Positions 32,493-41,802 are shown, numbered from the stretch's first letter. The stretch is DNA of 64,000 bases from Polyangium spumosum (GCF_009649845.1 NZ_WJIE01000008.1:310001-374000), one strand, 5' to 3'. Program-made: numbers and translations. The notes: a model not told the origin generated them from the sequence alone.

Positions 32493-32546
32493 GCTCGGCG
32501 CGGGTACACCAGGGTTTGGATGACAACTCGCGCACCCGCGCCGAGC
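32493..32546. other. Long perfect inverted repeat (13-bp arms)
   Basis: GCTCGGCGCGGGT at 32493-32505 pairs exactly with ACCCGCGCCGAGC at 32534-32546 across a 28-nt loop. It lies about 250 bp after the AraC stop and just before the 21-bp repeat array. It could be a terminator for AraC, or a structured element belonging to the array locus. Confidence 0.5.
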
Positions 32547-32606
32547 ACCCGTAAGGTGCGACGAGACGTGGCCGGAATACGCACCAGGGGGCGCAAAGGG
32601 GGCGCG

Positions 32607-33035
32607 TGAAGTCCCCACGCCCCCCGGAAAGCCCGCGTGATGCCGCGAGAGGTCCAGGCATGGCGTCACGCGAGTCCAAGCGCTGGTATATCGACTTCAC
32701 GCGACCGCGACCCAGGACCAGGCGCCTGCCTCGAGAAACCCAGGCATCCCTTCAAACGCCACAGACGCCCCCGCCCGAACCACGCGCGCACCGTCGCTGA
32801 AGTCCAACCGTGCGGCCGTCATCTCCGGCCGACCCGCTCGTGAACCTCACGCGACCCCACCCCAGGTCCACGCGCCCCCTCGTGAACCGCACGCGCCACC
32901 GCGTGATCTCCATCACGTCCCGGCCCCAACCGCACGCGCTACCGAGTCAACTACACGCGCCCTTGGCCCAGGTCCACACGCCGCCCCGTCAGGTCCGCGC
33001 GCCTCCACCCTGGACACACGTACGCCACCTCATGT
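32607..33035. repeat. Imperfect 21-bp direct repeat array
   Basis: Degenerate units of 21 bp with an ACGCGCC core. ACG core positions at 32849, 32870, 32891, 32934, 32955, 32976 and 32997 keep the 21-bp register, and a typical unit is GTGAACCGCACGCGCCACC plus two bases. Weaker units extend back to about 32607, roughly 20 in all. There are no unique spacers and no supported ORF. With the hairpin and the gene relic this fills the gene-free stretch 32243-33066. Confidence 0.75.
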
Positions 33036-33066
33036 AGCGTGCCTACCTCACGGGAGGACGTTCCAC

Positions 33067-33828
33067 ATGACGCTTGATCTGAACACCTTTCCCCCCGAAG
33101 CTCGCGCGGCCTTCATCAAGGACGGTGAGCGGTTCGGCTCCGAGGACACGCTGGAGCAGGCGAATCAGACGCTCAATGCGTATCTGGCGCACGGCTCGAA
33201 GCTCGTTGCATTCGGCTTCGCGCCGGAAGACGCCGCCGAGCTGAAGGACGCGCGGGACGCGCTGATCGAGGCGGGCGTCGGGCGCGAGGCAAAGCGGACG
33301 AGCAAGAAGATCGATACGGTCGCGCACGCGACGGCGATGCGGGACGGACAGGGGGTGCGATTGCGCGCGCGATCGGTGCTCGCCGGAACGAAGCGTGTGC
33401 TCTTGCTTTCGGGGAACACCGAGGCCGTGAAGAAAATCGAGGTCCTGCTCGATAGCGAGTCGGCGGCGGCCGAGGACGCCGAAGGGCTGGCCAAGCAGCT
33501 CGATGCCCTGCGCGCCGTTCTGAAGGAGCCTGCCGTCGCAGACGCCGCGAAGAACCGAGGTGGTCCGCAAGCGCTCCTCGATCTCGAAGCGAAGGCGGCG
33601 GCGCTGCGTGACGCAGCGAAGGCGAAGGCAGAGCCACGGGGAACGCCGGTCGAGACCGAGACGCTGGACCTCATCGACGGGATCATCGTGAGCCTGACGC
33701 GAACGGCGCGCGAAGCGGCGGATGCGGCGGCGAGGGAACTCGCGGAGCCGGCGATTGCGACGGCGTTCGAGCTGTCGGCGCTGTACAAGCGGCGGGGGAA
33801 GAAAAAGCCGGAAGAGCAGGGCGGGTGA
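33067..33828 (+). CDS. Alpha-helical hypothetical protein downstream of a 21-bp repeat array
   Basis: 253 aa. The ATG at 33067 has GGGAGG 9 nt upstream. It is almost entirely helical, Ala/Glu/Lys-rich, with a basic C-terminus (YKRRGKKKPEEQ) and no signal or TM segment. The start codon is ~30 bp from the end of the repeat array, repeating the layout at 2831-3578. Its stop lies 4 bp from the convergent helicase stop at 33833. No known family recognised. Confidence 0.75.
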   Translation: MTLDLNTFPPEARAAFIKDGERFGSEDTLEQANQTLNAYLAHGSKLVAFGFAPEDAAELKDARDALIEAGVGREAKRTSKKIDTVAHATAMRDGQGVRLRARSVLAGTKRVLLLSGNTEAVKKIEVLLDSESAAAEDAEGLAKQLDALRAVLKEPAVADAAKNRGGPQALLDLEAKAAALRDAAKAKAEPRGTPVETETLDLIDGIIVSLTRTAREAADAAARELAEPAIATAFELSALYKRRGKKKPEEQGG

Positions 33829-33832
33829 TCGG

Positions 33833-36800
33833 TCAATCCTTCGAGGCGAGGGCCACTTTCACGAGCAGGATGGCCCAGCCTGTATCGATGTAACGCGTCG
33901 AGCCCTTCGACGTGCCTTCCAGGTACCGCAAGCGGTGAACGAGTTCCTCCTGGAGCCGGCGCGGATCTTCGTTCACCTCGGAGAGCGCGGTGAGGACCCA
34001 ACCGATATCCGTGAGCGACACCGTCCGTTCCTCGAATCCACCCGGCCCGCCGTCGATACGCAGTCCACCTCGCTTCGCAGGTCCCACGAGCCGAAATTTC
34101 CTTTCGTCGCGCTCGATGATCGAGCCCACCCCCTTCTTGCGAAGCAGATCCTCGACGAGACGACGAGCCCGATCTTCGACGGATCGAGGCAATGTGCGCG
34201 ATGCCTCCCGGCCCCCTCCCAGCGTACGGAAGGTCGGTAGATCGATTCCCGCGCACGCCCACAGGCCATCCTCCTCGATGAAGCGGGCGACGCCGGCGTA
34301 ACGCCATGTCGCCCCCTCTGGCGCCCGCGTCAGCACGAACGCCGTCTCACCCGGTCGCGGTTCGATGCCCGGGAAACGGATCCGATCCGGCGCCACGAGC
34401 CTTCCCTTCTCCTCGATGAACAGAAACAGGTGACCATCCACCCGTCCGCTCCGTGGAGGCTCCGAGAGGCCGAAGGCTTCCGCAAGCCCTTCATCCTCGA
34501 TGGTCGCGCCGACCGGTGGCCCGAGCGATTCGGGCTTCACCATTTCCACAAGGGCGGCGATGAGCACGGTATCAGCCGTGGCGTCGATGGCGGGGAAAGC
34601 ATGGTTCTCTGATCGCAAGATCCACCGCCCGTCATCCTGAACGACGCGCTTGACCAGATGACTCGCGCCGAGCTGTGAATCCGGCACCTCGACCAGCGCG
34701 ATCTTGCCATGGATCGCTTCCCGGGATTGCCCCCGCGCAAAGCGCAACACGAGCCAGTCGCCATCACGAATGGGCTCCTTGCCGCCATTCATGGATTCGC
34801 CCGTGGCCCGGACAGCGAACAAGCCTTCGCCACGCGCCTTCGTTGGTAACCGGACCTCCTCGCCTTCGGGTGCCAGCGCGATCGGATCCCGAGCGGCTCC
34901 CGCGGCTGCGCGCAGCGTGGGGAAGGCAAGGAGAACACCACGCTCGGAAGCCTCGATTCTCGGCTCATCCGGTTCTACCCACAGGTCACCTCTGGGAGAA
35001 CGGGAGAAACGGACCCGGAAATTCGTCCCGGGCTTTCCCGCGGCCAAGCCGAACCAGCGCCGCATGAGATCCGGCAACTCGTTTCGCTGCGAGCCAAGGG
35101 GACGCGCAACATTGCAGAACTGCTGCTGGAACGAGAACTGCCACGTAACACCGTCCGACAATCGAACGTCCTGAAAACCAAAGGGAAGGTCCGGCCGCTT
35201 TTCGCGGGAGGGAAGCTTCAGGATGGGATCACGCTTGTTCCAGGTGACCTTCGCCGTGAACGAGACGCGGGAAACGTACTCCGTTCGACGCGCGCGGTAC
35301 ATCGCGAGCCGGTAGTCGACGAGTTCACGCACCATGGACGTGAGCGCTTCTTCGGCGCCTGGCGGGCAGGGGATCCGTGAGACGAACCGATCGCCTTCCA
35401 GCGCGAAGAATCGTTTGCCCGGCCCGCTCGTCCAGGCGGCGATCGGGTTCATCCGCCAGTACGCGGTGAACCGGCGCATGTCGGGAGCATGTACATCGGG
35501 GAAATCGGTCACGCCTTCCATATCGCGCAGCAGCTCGGGGGACCGTGCCATGGTGGCGAAACTTCTATGCGCGAGGTCGAGGAGGGGGAGTCCGTCTCGA
35601 AGCGCGTCGGCCTCGAGCAACGCCTCCAGGGTCACCATCTTGTAGCACTTGCTCATGGGGGTGACTTCGAGTTCGCGGAGGAAGTCGCCCGCCACGGCAA
35701 GGACGCGCTTCTCCGCGTCGTCGAGGTCGCCCATGGCGGCCACGAAGTCGAAGAAGCTCCCGTGGGCATCACGGAGACTCTTGAGGCCGTATCCCATGCG
35801 ATATAGCTCGCCTGCGAGGGGCCTTCGCCCCCAGGCCTCACGATGATCGCGGTACGCTTGCTCCGCCGGGCTTCCGCCCTGCGGCGGAAGTAGCTTGACC
35901 AGAAGATCCTTGGCTTCGAGTTCCAGATCGATGGTGCAACCGGGCGCCATTCTCGCGACCTGCTTGCCCTCCAGGAAGTCGCGCAGGCTCGTGGGCTCCG
36001 GGCCGAGTGAGATCAGCGTGCGCACGCGCTCCAGGAAGACGCGGTGATTGCCCACGAAATCCAGGGCGACGAGCCGCGTCTTCCCGTCGGTGGAGCGAAG
36101 ACCACGACCGAGCTGCTGAAGAAAGACGACCGGAGACTCCGTCGGGCGGAGCATCACCACGCGATCGATGGCCGGGATGTCGATACCTTCGTTGAAGAGA
36201 TCGACCGTGCAAAGGGCGTCCAGCGTCCCGTCGAGGAGCCCAGCAATGGCACTCTCACGCGCGGCCGAGGTCGGCCCCGAATGGACGGCGGCCACGCGAA
36301 CGCCCTGCTTCGCGAGGAACGCGCAAGCATGATCGGCGTGGCGGATGGAGCAGCAGAACACGAGCGTGCGCTCGCCCGGATGCTCCTGCCAGGCGCGGAA
36401 CATCCGTTCGAGCCGACCGTCCGTGTCGATGGCCTGTTCGAGCGCCTCGGGATCGAAGCGACGATTGCGGAATGGGATGGCGTCGTAATTCGTATCGTCC
36501 TTCAGCCCGAAGTAGGCGAAGGGCACGAGCAGACCGCGCTGGATCCCCACGCCGATGTCGGCCCGGTAGGCGACGTGGTCGTCGAAGAGCCCCACCACGT
36601 CCGCGCCGTCCGCTCGTTCCGGAGTGGCGGTGAGCCCGAGGAGAAAGCGTGGCTTCAGCCGATCGATGATGCTGCGATAACTCGGCGCGGTGCCGTGGTG
36701 AACCTCGTCGACGATGACATAGTCGAACCCCTCGGGCGCGAGGCGCGCGAGGTGCTCCGGGCGGGAGAGCTTCTGGATGGAGGCGAATACGATGTCGCCT

Positions 36801-38089
36801 CCGAGGTCGTCCTTGTCGCCGACGAACCAACCAAAACGAACGCGCGCATCGCGGAGCTGACGTCGGAAGGTATTCGCTGCCTGCACGAGGAGCTCTTCTC
36901 GGTGAGCGAGAAGAAGAACGCGGGGGCGGTTCCCGTGTACCTTGGCAAAGGCCGCGACATCGAACGCTGCAAGCCACGTCTTGCCGAGGCCCGTCGCCAG
37001 GACACAAAGCGCGCGATTGCGCCCCTCGGCACGCGATTGTGCGAGGGCGGCCAGAGCTTCCCGCTGGATGGGATGCGGATCGGGCGGTAGCGCCTTCGCG
37101 TCGTCGTCTTCCTCGCCGGGAGGCAGGGCGAAGACGGGGGCCTCTCGGGCACGACGTGCATAGTCAGCAATCCAATCGGCCGTGAGCGGGACGGCCGCGG
37201 CCCAACATTGCTCGTAAGCATCGATGATGGCCTGATACGCAACCCGATCGCGGTGACGATCCACGCGAAGGTTCCACTCGACCCCTGTGCGCAGCGCGGT
37301 ATGGGAGAGATTGCTCGATCCGACGAACGCTGCGCCGAAATCAGGCCCCTCGAAACGCCAGGACTTGGGGTGGAAGGAGCGGACGCCTTCGGGCAGGCGC
37401 TCCACTTCGACGATCCGGGCCTCGAAACGTCCGGGGGACGAGCCCTCGGGTGCAATACGTGCTTCCCAGGCGTCCATCCAGTCCCGTAGCTTTGCGAGGG
37501 CCTCGCTCTGGGTGATGTTGAGGTAATCGCCCGTGACGAGTCGGACGCGCGCGCCACGCGAAAGGGCGCCGGAGACATGGGCCTCGAGCAGGCTGACGCC
37601 GCTCTGCTGAACGAACGCTGCGAGGATGGCGATATCGGAGGCTCGCCGGAAGAGAGGATCGATGTGCCGGAGGAACGGGTCGACCTTGCCGCCACGGGTG
37701 AGGGGGTCGGGCCGGTTCTCCAGATAGTTCCCTTTGCCGGGAATGACATGCCGCACGCCGCCGCGCGGGTCGTCGACATCGCCGCGATACCGCGGAATGA
37801 CGTGCACGTGCAGGTGCATGACCGTCTGGCCTGCGGCCTCGCCCGCATTGATGCCGATGTTATAGCCGTCCGGGGAGTGCTCCGCGTCGAGCTTGCGCTT
37901 GACCTCGTCGACGAGCTGGAAGATGGCCGCCTGCTCCTCGGGGGTCGCCTCGAACCAGGTTGCAATGAGCCGGCGCGGGATGACGAGGGTGTGGCCGGGG
38001 CTCACCGGGTAGAGGTCGGGGACCGCGAAGGCGAGGGGATTGCTCGCGATCCAATGGGAAGGCGGGATTCCGAGGAAGGGGGAGGACAC
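33833..38089 (-). CDS. HIT-PLD-helicase-S24 fusion protein, copy 1
   Basis: 1418 aa, GTG start. Domain order: a HIT domain (~1-110) with HLHVHVIPR at 92-100; a PLD-type nuclease (~130-310) with FHPKSW and GSSNLS; a DEAD/DEAH helicase (~335-750) with ATGLGKT, DEVHHG, GLTATPE and QQLGRGLR; a long central region; then a LexA/S24 fold with Ser in GESMNGG (~1098) and Lys in LVKRVV (~1146). The final ~200 residues are unassigned. PLD plus helicase recalls type IV restriction enzymes such as SauUSI and HKD-helicase proteins, so DNA restriction is likely (inference). It has a same-length paralogue at 52222-56478. The gene lies 77 bp after the YYEF-type gene. Confidence 0.9.
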   Translation of the reverse strand: MSSPFLGIPPSHWIASNPLAFAVPDLYPVSPGHTLVIPRRLIATWFEATPEEQAAIFQLVDEVKRKLDAEHSPDGYNIGINAGEAAGQTVMHLHVHVIPRYRGDVDDPRGGVRHVIPGKGNYLENRPDPLTRGGKVDPFLRHIDPLFRRASDIAILAAFVQQSGVSLLEAHVSGALSRGARVRLVTGDYLNITQSEALAKLRDWMDAWEARIAPEGSSPGRFEARIVEVERLPEGVRSFHPKSWRFEGPDFGAAFVGSSNLSHTALRTGVEWNLRVDRHRDRVAYQAIIDAYEQCWAAAVPLTADWIADYARRAREAPVFALPPGEEDDDAKALPPDPHPIQREALAALAQSRAEGRNRALCVLATGLGKTWLAAFDVAAFAKVHGNRPRVLLLAHREELLVQAANTFRRQLRDARVRFGWFVGDKDDLGGDIVFASIQKLSRPEHLARLAPEGFDYVIVDEVHHGTAPSYRSIIDRLKPRFLLGLTATPERADGADVVGLFDDHVAYRADIGVGIQRGLLVPFAYFGLKDDTNYDAIPFRNRRFDPEALEQAIDTDGRLERMFRAWQEHPGERTLVFCCSIRHADHACAFLAKQGVRVAAVHSGPTSAARESAIAGLLDGTLDALCTVDLFNEGIDIPAIDRVVMLRPTESPVVFLQQLGRGLRSTDGKTRLVALDFVGNHRVFLERVRTLISLGPEPTSLRDFLEGKQVARMAPGCTIDLELEAKDLLVKLLPPQGGSPAEQAYRDHREAWGRRPLAGELYRMGYGLKSLRDAHGSFFDFVAAMGDLDDAEKRVLAVAGDFLRELEVTPMSKCYKMVTLEALLEADALRDGLPLLDLAHRSFATMARSPELLRDMEGVTDFPDVHAPDMRRFTAYWRMNPIAAWTSGPGKRFFALEGDRFVSRIPCPPGAEEALTSMVRELVDYRLAMYRARRTEYVSRVSFTAKVTWNKRDPILKLPSREKRPDLPFGFQDVRLSDGVTWQFSFQQQFCNVARPLGSQRNELPDLMRRWFGLAAGKPGTNFRVRFSRSPRGDLWVEPDEPRIEASERGVLLAFPTLRAAAGAARDPIALAPEGEEVRLPTKARGEGLFAVRATGESMNGGKEPIRDGDWLVLRFARGQSREAIHGKIALVEVPDSQLGASHLVKRVVQDDGRWILRSENHAFPAIDATADTVLIAALVEMVKPESLGPPVGATIEDEGLAEAFGLSEPPRSGRVDGHLFLFIEEKGRLVAPDRIRFPGIEPRPGETAFVLTRAPEGATWRYAGVARFIEEDGLWACAGIDLPTFRTLGGGREASRTLPRSVEDRARRLVEDLLRKKGVGSIIERDERKFRLVGPAKRGGLRIDGGPGGFEERTVSLTDIGWVLTALSEVNEDPRRLQEELVHRLRYLEGTSKGSTRYIDTGWAILLVKVALASKD

Positions 38090-38166
38090 GAGGGCTGGGC
38101 GGAGGATACACGACGCAGTTGAGGACGGGAACAGGCTGGTGAAGCCGGGCGCCGAAAGACCGCGCT

Positions 38167-39309
38167 CTACAGGCCGGCCTTCGAGATCCGAACCATGAGC
38201 GTTGCTTTGCGCGCATGCCGCGCCCGAAAAGCCTGCAGCAACGTCTGGAAGTCGCCCGCTCCCGATCGCGCGGCAAGATCACGAAGGTCCACGAGAACCC
38301 CCACCGCTGCAACGTAGTTCTTGGACTGTTTGGTCGCGACGAGCGTCTCGACATTCAACCAGAGCTGCTTCTCCTTGCCCGCCAGCGCGCCCAGATGCTT
38401 CGCCCGCTCGCGCGCCGCTTGTCGCTGCCGCCGGTCCGCCTCGGCAGCCGCTTTTCGTTCGGCGTTCTGCCTACGCTCCACGGCGTGCCTCTCGGCGATA
38501 CGGCGAATCTCGCCGATGGTTCGTCGTTGCGGCGCCGCCATACTCGTCTTCGCCGGATCGTGGTCCTGCACGAACCGACGATGAAGCTCCGCCGACACGG
38601 ACAGCGTGTCCTCGGCGAACAAGCGGGCGAGCCACGTATCCTTCTCGGCCGGCGGGAGCGTCGCGAGCCAAGCCCTCAGCTCTTTTCGGCCGGGCGATAG
38701 GAGCGACATCTGCGCGCTCGTCTCCGCGGCGGCACGAAGCAGATCCGGGTCGATACGCAGGAACTCGACCAACGCATCGAGCGAAGCGCTGAGTTGCCCC
38801 AGCCCTGGCGGCACGGGCGGCTCCGGCTCCTCATCGTCGAGCTCGTCGGCCTGCACGGCGAGCAACCAGCCGAGGTACAGCGCCCTACGATCGCCGCGAG
38901 CGAGCTCCGCGCGAAGTGCGATCAGAGGAGATAGAATGCCCTCACCGGAGTCCCAATCTTCTCCCTCGTCGTCCTCCGAGGCGAAGGTGAGGACGACCTG
39001 GTCTTTGTTCTTGCGCGCCGTCAGGCTGTTTCTCGAGCAATACGGACGCACATCGGCGAGGTCGAGGACCTTCGAAGGCAGGCGTACTTTGAACACGTGC
39101 GTGCCCCAGTTCGCGAGATACAGGAACGCGTCGAAGTAGCGGAACATCCACGCGTCTTCGTCGCCCTTGAAGTTCCCCCACTCGTAATGGTTGACGAAGC
39201 TCGTTGGCGTGATGCGGGCACGCGTCGAGTACGAACGGAGCTCGGCCATCTCCTTTTCGGTGAGAGATCTATCGATAGCCTGAAATTCATAATACTGATA
39301 CTCACTCAT
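38167..39309 (-). CDS. Conserved hypothetical protein of the YYEFQAIDR type
   Basis: 380 aa. The ATG at 39309 has AGGAGC 7 nt upstream; the longer frame adds unlikely sequence. It starts MSEYQYYEFQAIDRSLTEKE and includes WGNFKGDEDAWMFRYFDAFL and YLANWGTHVFKVRLP. The C-terminal half is a charged coiled-coil (RRQNAERKAAAEADRRQRQ). This is a widely distributed family usually found beside SWIM zinc-finger proteins; no SWIM gene is present here. Function unknown. It is likely co-transcribed with the helicase 77 bp downstream. Confidence 0.8.
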   Translation of the reverse strand: MSEYQYYEFQAIDRSLTEKEMAELRSYSTRARITPTSFVNHYEWGNFKGDEDAWMFRYFDAFLYLANWGTHVFKVRLPSKVLDLADVRPYCSRNSLTARKNKDQVVLTFASEDDEGEDWDSGEGILSPLIALRAELARGDRRALYLGWLLAVQADELDDEEPEPPVPPGLGQLSASLDALVEFLRIDPDLLRAAAETSAQMSLLSPGRKELRAWLATLPPAEKDTWLARLFAEDTLSVSAELHRRFVQDHDPAKTSMAAPQRRTIGEIRRIAERHAVERRQNAERKAAAEADRRQRQAARERAKHLGALAGKEKQLWLNVETLVATKQSKNYVAAVGVLVDLRDLAARSGAGDFQTLLQAFRARHARKATLMVRISKAGL

Positions 39310-39467
39310 TACATTCGCTCCTGCGATGCTGCGATCCAGCCCGGTGCGGGAACCAAGAGCGGCGCCGGGCGCCCCCACGGGATGGGCAACGGGATCGCCG
39401 TGCGGCAGAGGACATCGCGCTCCTGGATCGCATGTTCCGCGCCAAACCGCAAGAAGGGACAAACCTT

Positions 39468-39745
39468 TCGCTACGGGTCCGTGGCACCCGCGCGGACGAG
39501 GCTTCTTTCAGGGGCAGGCTCCTGGATCTCGAGCTGCTCGGGCGACATCCCTCGCGCGAGGCGGAGATCTCGGAGCCGTGCACCTAGCTTGGCGACAACC
39601 GGGTGCAACAGCAGGACGCCGGCGAGCTCGGGGATGCGGAGCTACCGGATGACGTCGTTCACCTCCGCGATGGGCGTGCGATGACGCCGTGGCGGCTCTT
39701 TCGGCTCTGCCACCGATGGCGACGGCCTGATGGTCGACTGTTCTG
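39468..39745 (-). pseudogene. Degenerate ORF with internal TAG
   Basis: The minus frame reads coherently through one TAG (near 39645): PRRHRTPIAEVNDVIR, stop, then LRIPELAGVLLLHPVVAK and LGARLRDLRLARGMSPEQLE, ending at a stop near 39468. The second part resembles a helix-turn-helix start (LGARLRxLRxARGxSxEQL). It lies between the YYEF gene and the tRNA scar. With the scar and 11-bp repeats this accounts for the gene-free stretch 39310-39972. Tentative. Confidence 0.3.
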
Positions 39746-39755
39746 GCTAGTTAGG

Positions 39756-39784
39756 TGGTGGGTCGACAGGGACTCGAACCCTTT
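39756..39784 (-). other. tRNA 3'-end fragment, probable attachment-site scar
   Basis: Read on the minus strand: TTCGAGT loop, CCCTG stem, TCGACCC acceptor strand, A discriminator, CCA. This is exactly the geometry of a tRNA T-arm plus acceptor end. The preceding bases do not supply a 5' acceptor (GGGTCGA), D-arm or anticodon arm, so it is only the 3' end. Such 3' fragments are what tyrosine-integrase elements leave at one junction after inserting into a tRNA gene. Confidence 0.6.
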
Positions 39785-39911
39785 GTGCAGCAATCATCCA
39801 AGTCGGCGATGGTGCTCGTCTTTTTGGCGCAAGGGTTCGAGATCCTTGGCGATTGTGGCAGGCGGGGAGGCCGCGTGCGTCGCGCGTGTCCCCGGGAGTC
39901 GACCGGCGTCA

Positions 39912-39944
39912 TGGAACAGTTTTGGAACAGGTTTGGAACAGGTC
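39912..39944. repeat. Three 11-bp direct repeats (TGGAACAG)
   Basis: TGGAACAG recurs at 39912, 39923 and 39934 with an exact 11-bp step and variable filler (TTT, GTT, GTC). The array lies 130 bp from the tRNA scar and 30 bp before the ParB-like gene. It could be integrase arm sites, iterons, or a ParB-like binding site. Confidence 0.65.
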
Positions 39945-39972
39945 GGGGACGGGGACGAAGGGCAGGTCGCTG

Positions 39973-41802
39973 ATGAAAGCTGAACGCAAGCAGGGCACGC
40001 GACGAGGCGAGAGCGTGATCAGGAGCGAGCGCGATGCGCTCATCATCGACGAGGAGCTTCAGGCGTTGATTCCGCGCCTGTCGGCGGAGGAGCTCGCGCA
40101 GCTCGAGCAAAACCTCCTCGCCGAAGGATGCCGCGAGAAGCTCATCGCCTGGGACGACGGGCGGCAGAAGCGCCTGCTCGATGGGCACAACCGGCTGGTG
40201 ATCTGCAAGCGGCATGGGCTGGCGTACGAGGTCGAATGCATCTCCTTGCCGGATCGTGAAGCGGCGATCCAGTGGATGCTGAAACATCAGCTCGGGCGCA
40301 GGAACCTGACGCGGGAGGCGATGAGCTACCTGCGAGGGCGGATGTACCTCTGCGCGAAGCGCCAAGGCGCGCGAACGGATCTGACTTCTGGGCAGAGTGT
40401 CCAGAGGTCGACGACGGCTGAGTTGATCGCCGCGCAGCACAAGGTCGACGAGAAGACGATCCGGCGAGACGCGCGGTTCGCGGAGGAGCTTGACGAGTTC
40501 GCCGAGGTGTGCGGGGCGCAGATCAAGAACGAGGTGTTGGCGCGGGAAGCGCGGATCACGCGCAAGGATGTGCCTCGGTTGATCGCGCTGGAGAAGGCGT
40601 CGCGCGAGCAGGTGGTCGCTGGTGTTCGAGGGGGTGCCAAGGCGTCGGTGCTGCTGCGCGAGATCGAGCGCAGTGGTGGAGAGGAGACGCAGCGAGAGCG
40701 CAGGAAGTCCGAGGATGCGGCGGGCAGCATGAGCGCTGCGCTCGAGCATCTGGAGAAGGCGGTGGGGATCCTCCGCGGCTTGGAAGCGGCGTCAGGCTCC
40801 GAGGAGATCCTCAAGCGGATCGACACAGAGGTGCAGGTCCTCTCGAAGGAGATCGAGCGGCATCGGGTCGCGCTGCAGCGTCCTGAGACGCTGCGCGTGG
40901 ATGTCTTCGCAGCCGTTCAGGTGGTGTTCGAACTCGAGAGCGAGGGGATCTTGAAGCCGCCGCTGATGACGGGGGCAGATGCCTTGCTCGCGGATCCCGC
41001 GGATCGGCATGCGCTTCGCAGGCAACTCGCGGAGGTGAAGAGGATGAGCGCCAGGCGCACGGGACGGGCTTCGAGCGGCTCGAGCCTCGGGCGCAGTGCG
41101 AGTCCCGCGAACGATGTCGTGACCACGAGCGGCGGCAGGCTCCTGTCCTGGAAGACGTTCAACACGATCCGGTGGTATCTTGCACGGCAGCAGCCGACAA
41201 TGGAGCGCATCTACAATGCCTGCGGAGAGACGCGCGTGGAGAGCCCGGCGGATGCGCGGATCTGCGAGAAGATCGACCGGTTTCTCGAGAGCGTTGGTCC
41301 CCAAATCATCGACGACAGCTTCTCGTACACTGATTACCTCGAGGCACACTGCGCCGATCGACAGGCGTATCAGGACGCCCTACGAGTGATGGGCCAAGAG
41401 ATCCTCGCGTACGTACGGGCGCTGAATCGATCCCCGGCCCAGAGCCTCCAGGGCTTGCAGAACTACTCCGCACGATCGCAGCCCACGCAAGTGCGCACCG
41501 GGGCCGCATCCGGAGCCGGAAGGAAAAGGGCAGTGGCGCCCCCGGCCGTGTCGCGCAATGGCGCCGGTGGAGCGCCGTCAGGGAGCGTGCTGAACGGACC
41601 GGCTGCGAGCGACCGACCGAGAACACCGCCGATCGAGTCGATCAACGTGCGAGACGAGGTCTGTGTCCTCCTTGCCGAGTACCTGCATGGTACCTTGCCG
41701 AGCCCCGCCCACGTCATGGCGGCGATTCAGACGAAGAACTGGCCGCCGGAGACGATCCAGGCCGCGCAAGAGCAGGCGCGGCAGGTGCTCCCGCCCGGGT
41801 GA
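39973..41802 (+). CDS. ParB-like nuclease/partition-family protein
   Basis: 609 aa from ATG 39973. Residues ~15-100 resemble a ParB N-terminal domain, with LDGHNRLVICK (~70) at the place of the usual DGxHR box. A helical DNA-binding section follows (LTREAMSYLRGRMY, EKTIRRDARFAEEL). Then come a coiled-coil, a ~130-residue unknown helical domain and a Pro/Ser/Ala-rich linker. Such orphan ParB-like proteins are common on integrated elements, which fits the tRNA scar upstream. It is translationally coupled (TGATG) to the phosphatase gene. Partition activity is not shown. Confidence 0.75.
   Translation: MKAERKQGTRRGESVIRSERDALIIDEELQALIPRLSAEELAQLEQNLLAEGCREKLIAWDDGRQKRLLDGHNRLVICKRHGLAYEVECISLPDREAAIQWMLKHQLGRRNLTREAMSYLRGRMYLCAKRQGARTDLTSGQSVQRSTTAELIAAQHKVDEKTIRRDARFAEELDEFAEVCGAQIKNEVLAREARITRKDVPRLIALEKASREQVVAGVRGGAKASVLLREIERSGGEETQRERRKSEDAAGSMSAALEHLEKAVGILRGLEAASGSEEILKRIDTEVQVLSKEIERHRVALQRPETLRVDVFAAVQVVFELESEGILKPPLMTGADALLADPADRHALRRQLAEVKRMSARRTGRASSGSSLGRSASPANDVVTTSGGRLLSWKTFNTIRWYLARQQPTMERIYNACGETRVESPADARICEKIDRFLESVGPQIIDDSFSYTDYLEAHCADRQAYQDALRVMGQEILAYVRALNRSPAQSLQGLQNYSARSQPTQVRTGAASGAGRKRAVAPPAVSRNGAGGAPSGSVLNGPAASDRPRTPPIESINVRDEVCVLLAEYLHGTLPSPAHVMAAIQTKNWPPETIQAAQEQARQVLPPG

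Noticed and set aside
32607-33035. CRISPR array
   Set aside because: Units are contiguous and degenerate with no distinct spacers, and no cas gene is present.
39756-39831. Complete tRNA gene
   Set aside because: Only the T-arm and acceptor 3' strand fold; no matching 5' acceptor, D-arm or anticodon arm.
39827-39850. Second tRNA T-arm-like hairpin on the plus strand (GGTTCGAGATCC)
   Set aside because: No acceptor strand, discriminator or CCA at the right distance; probably chance.
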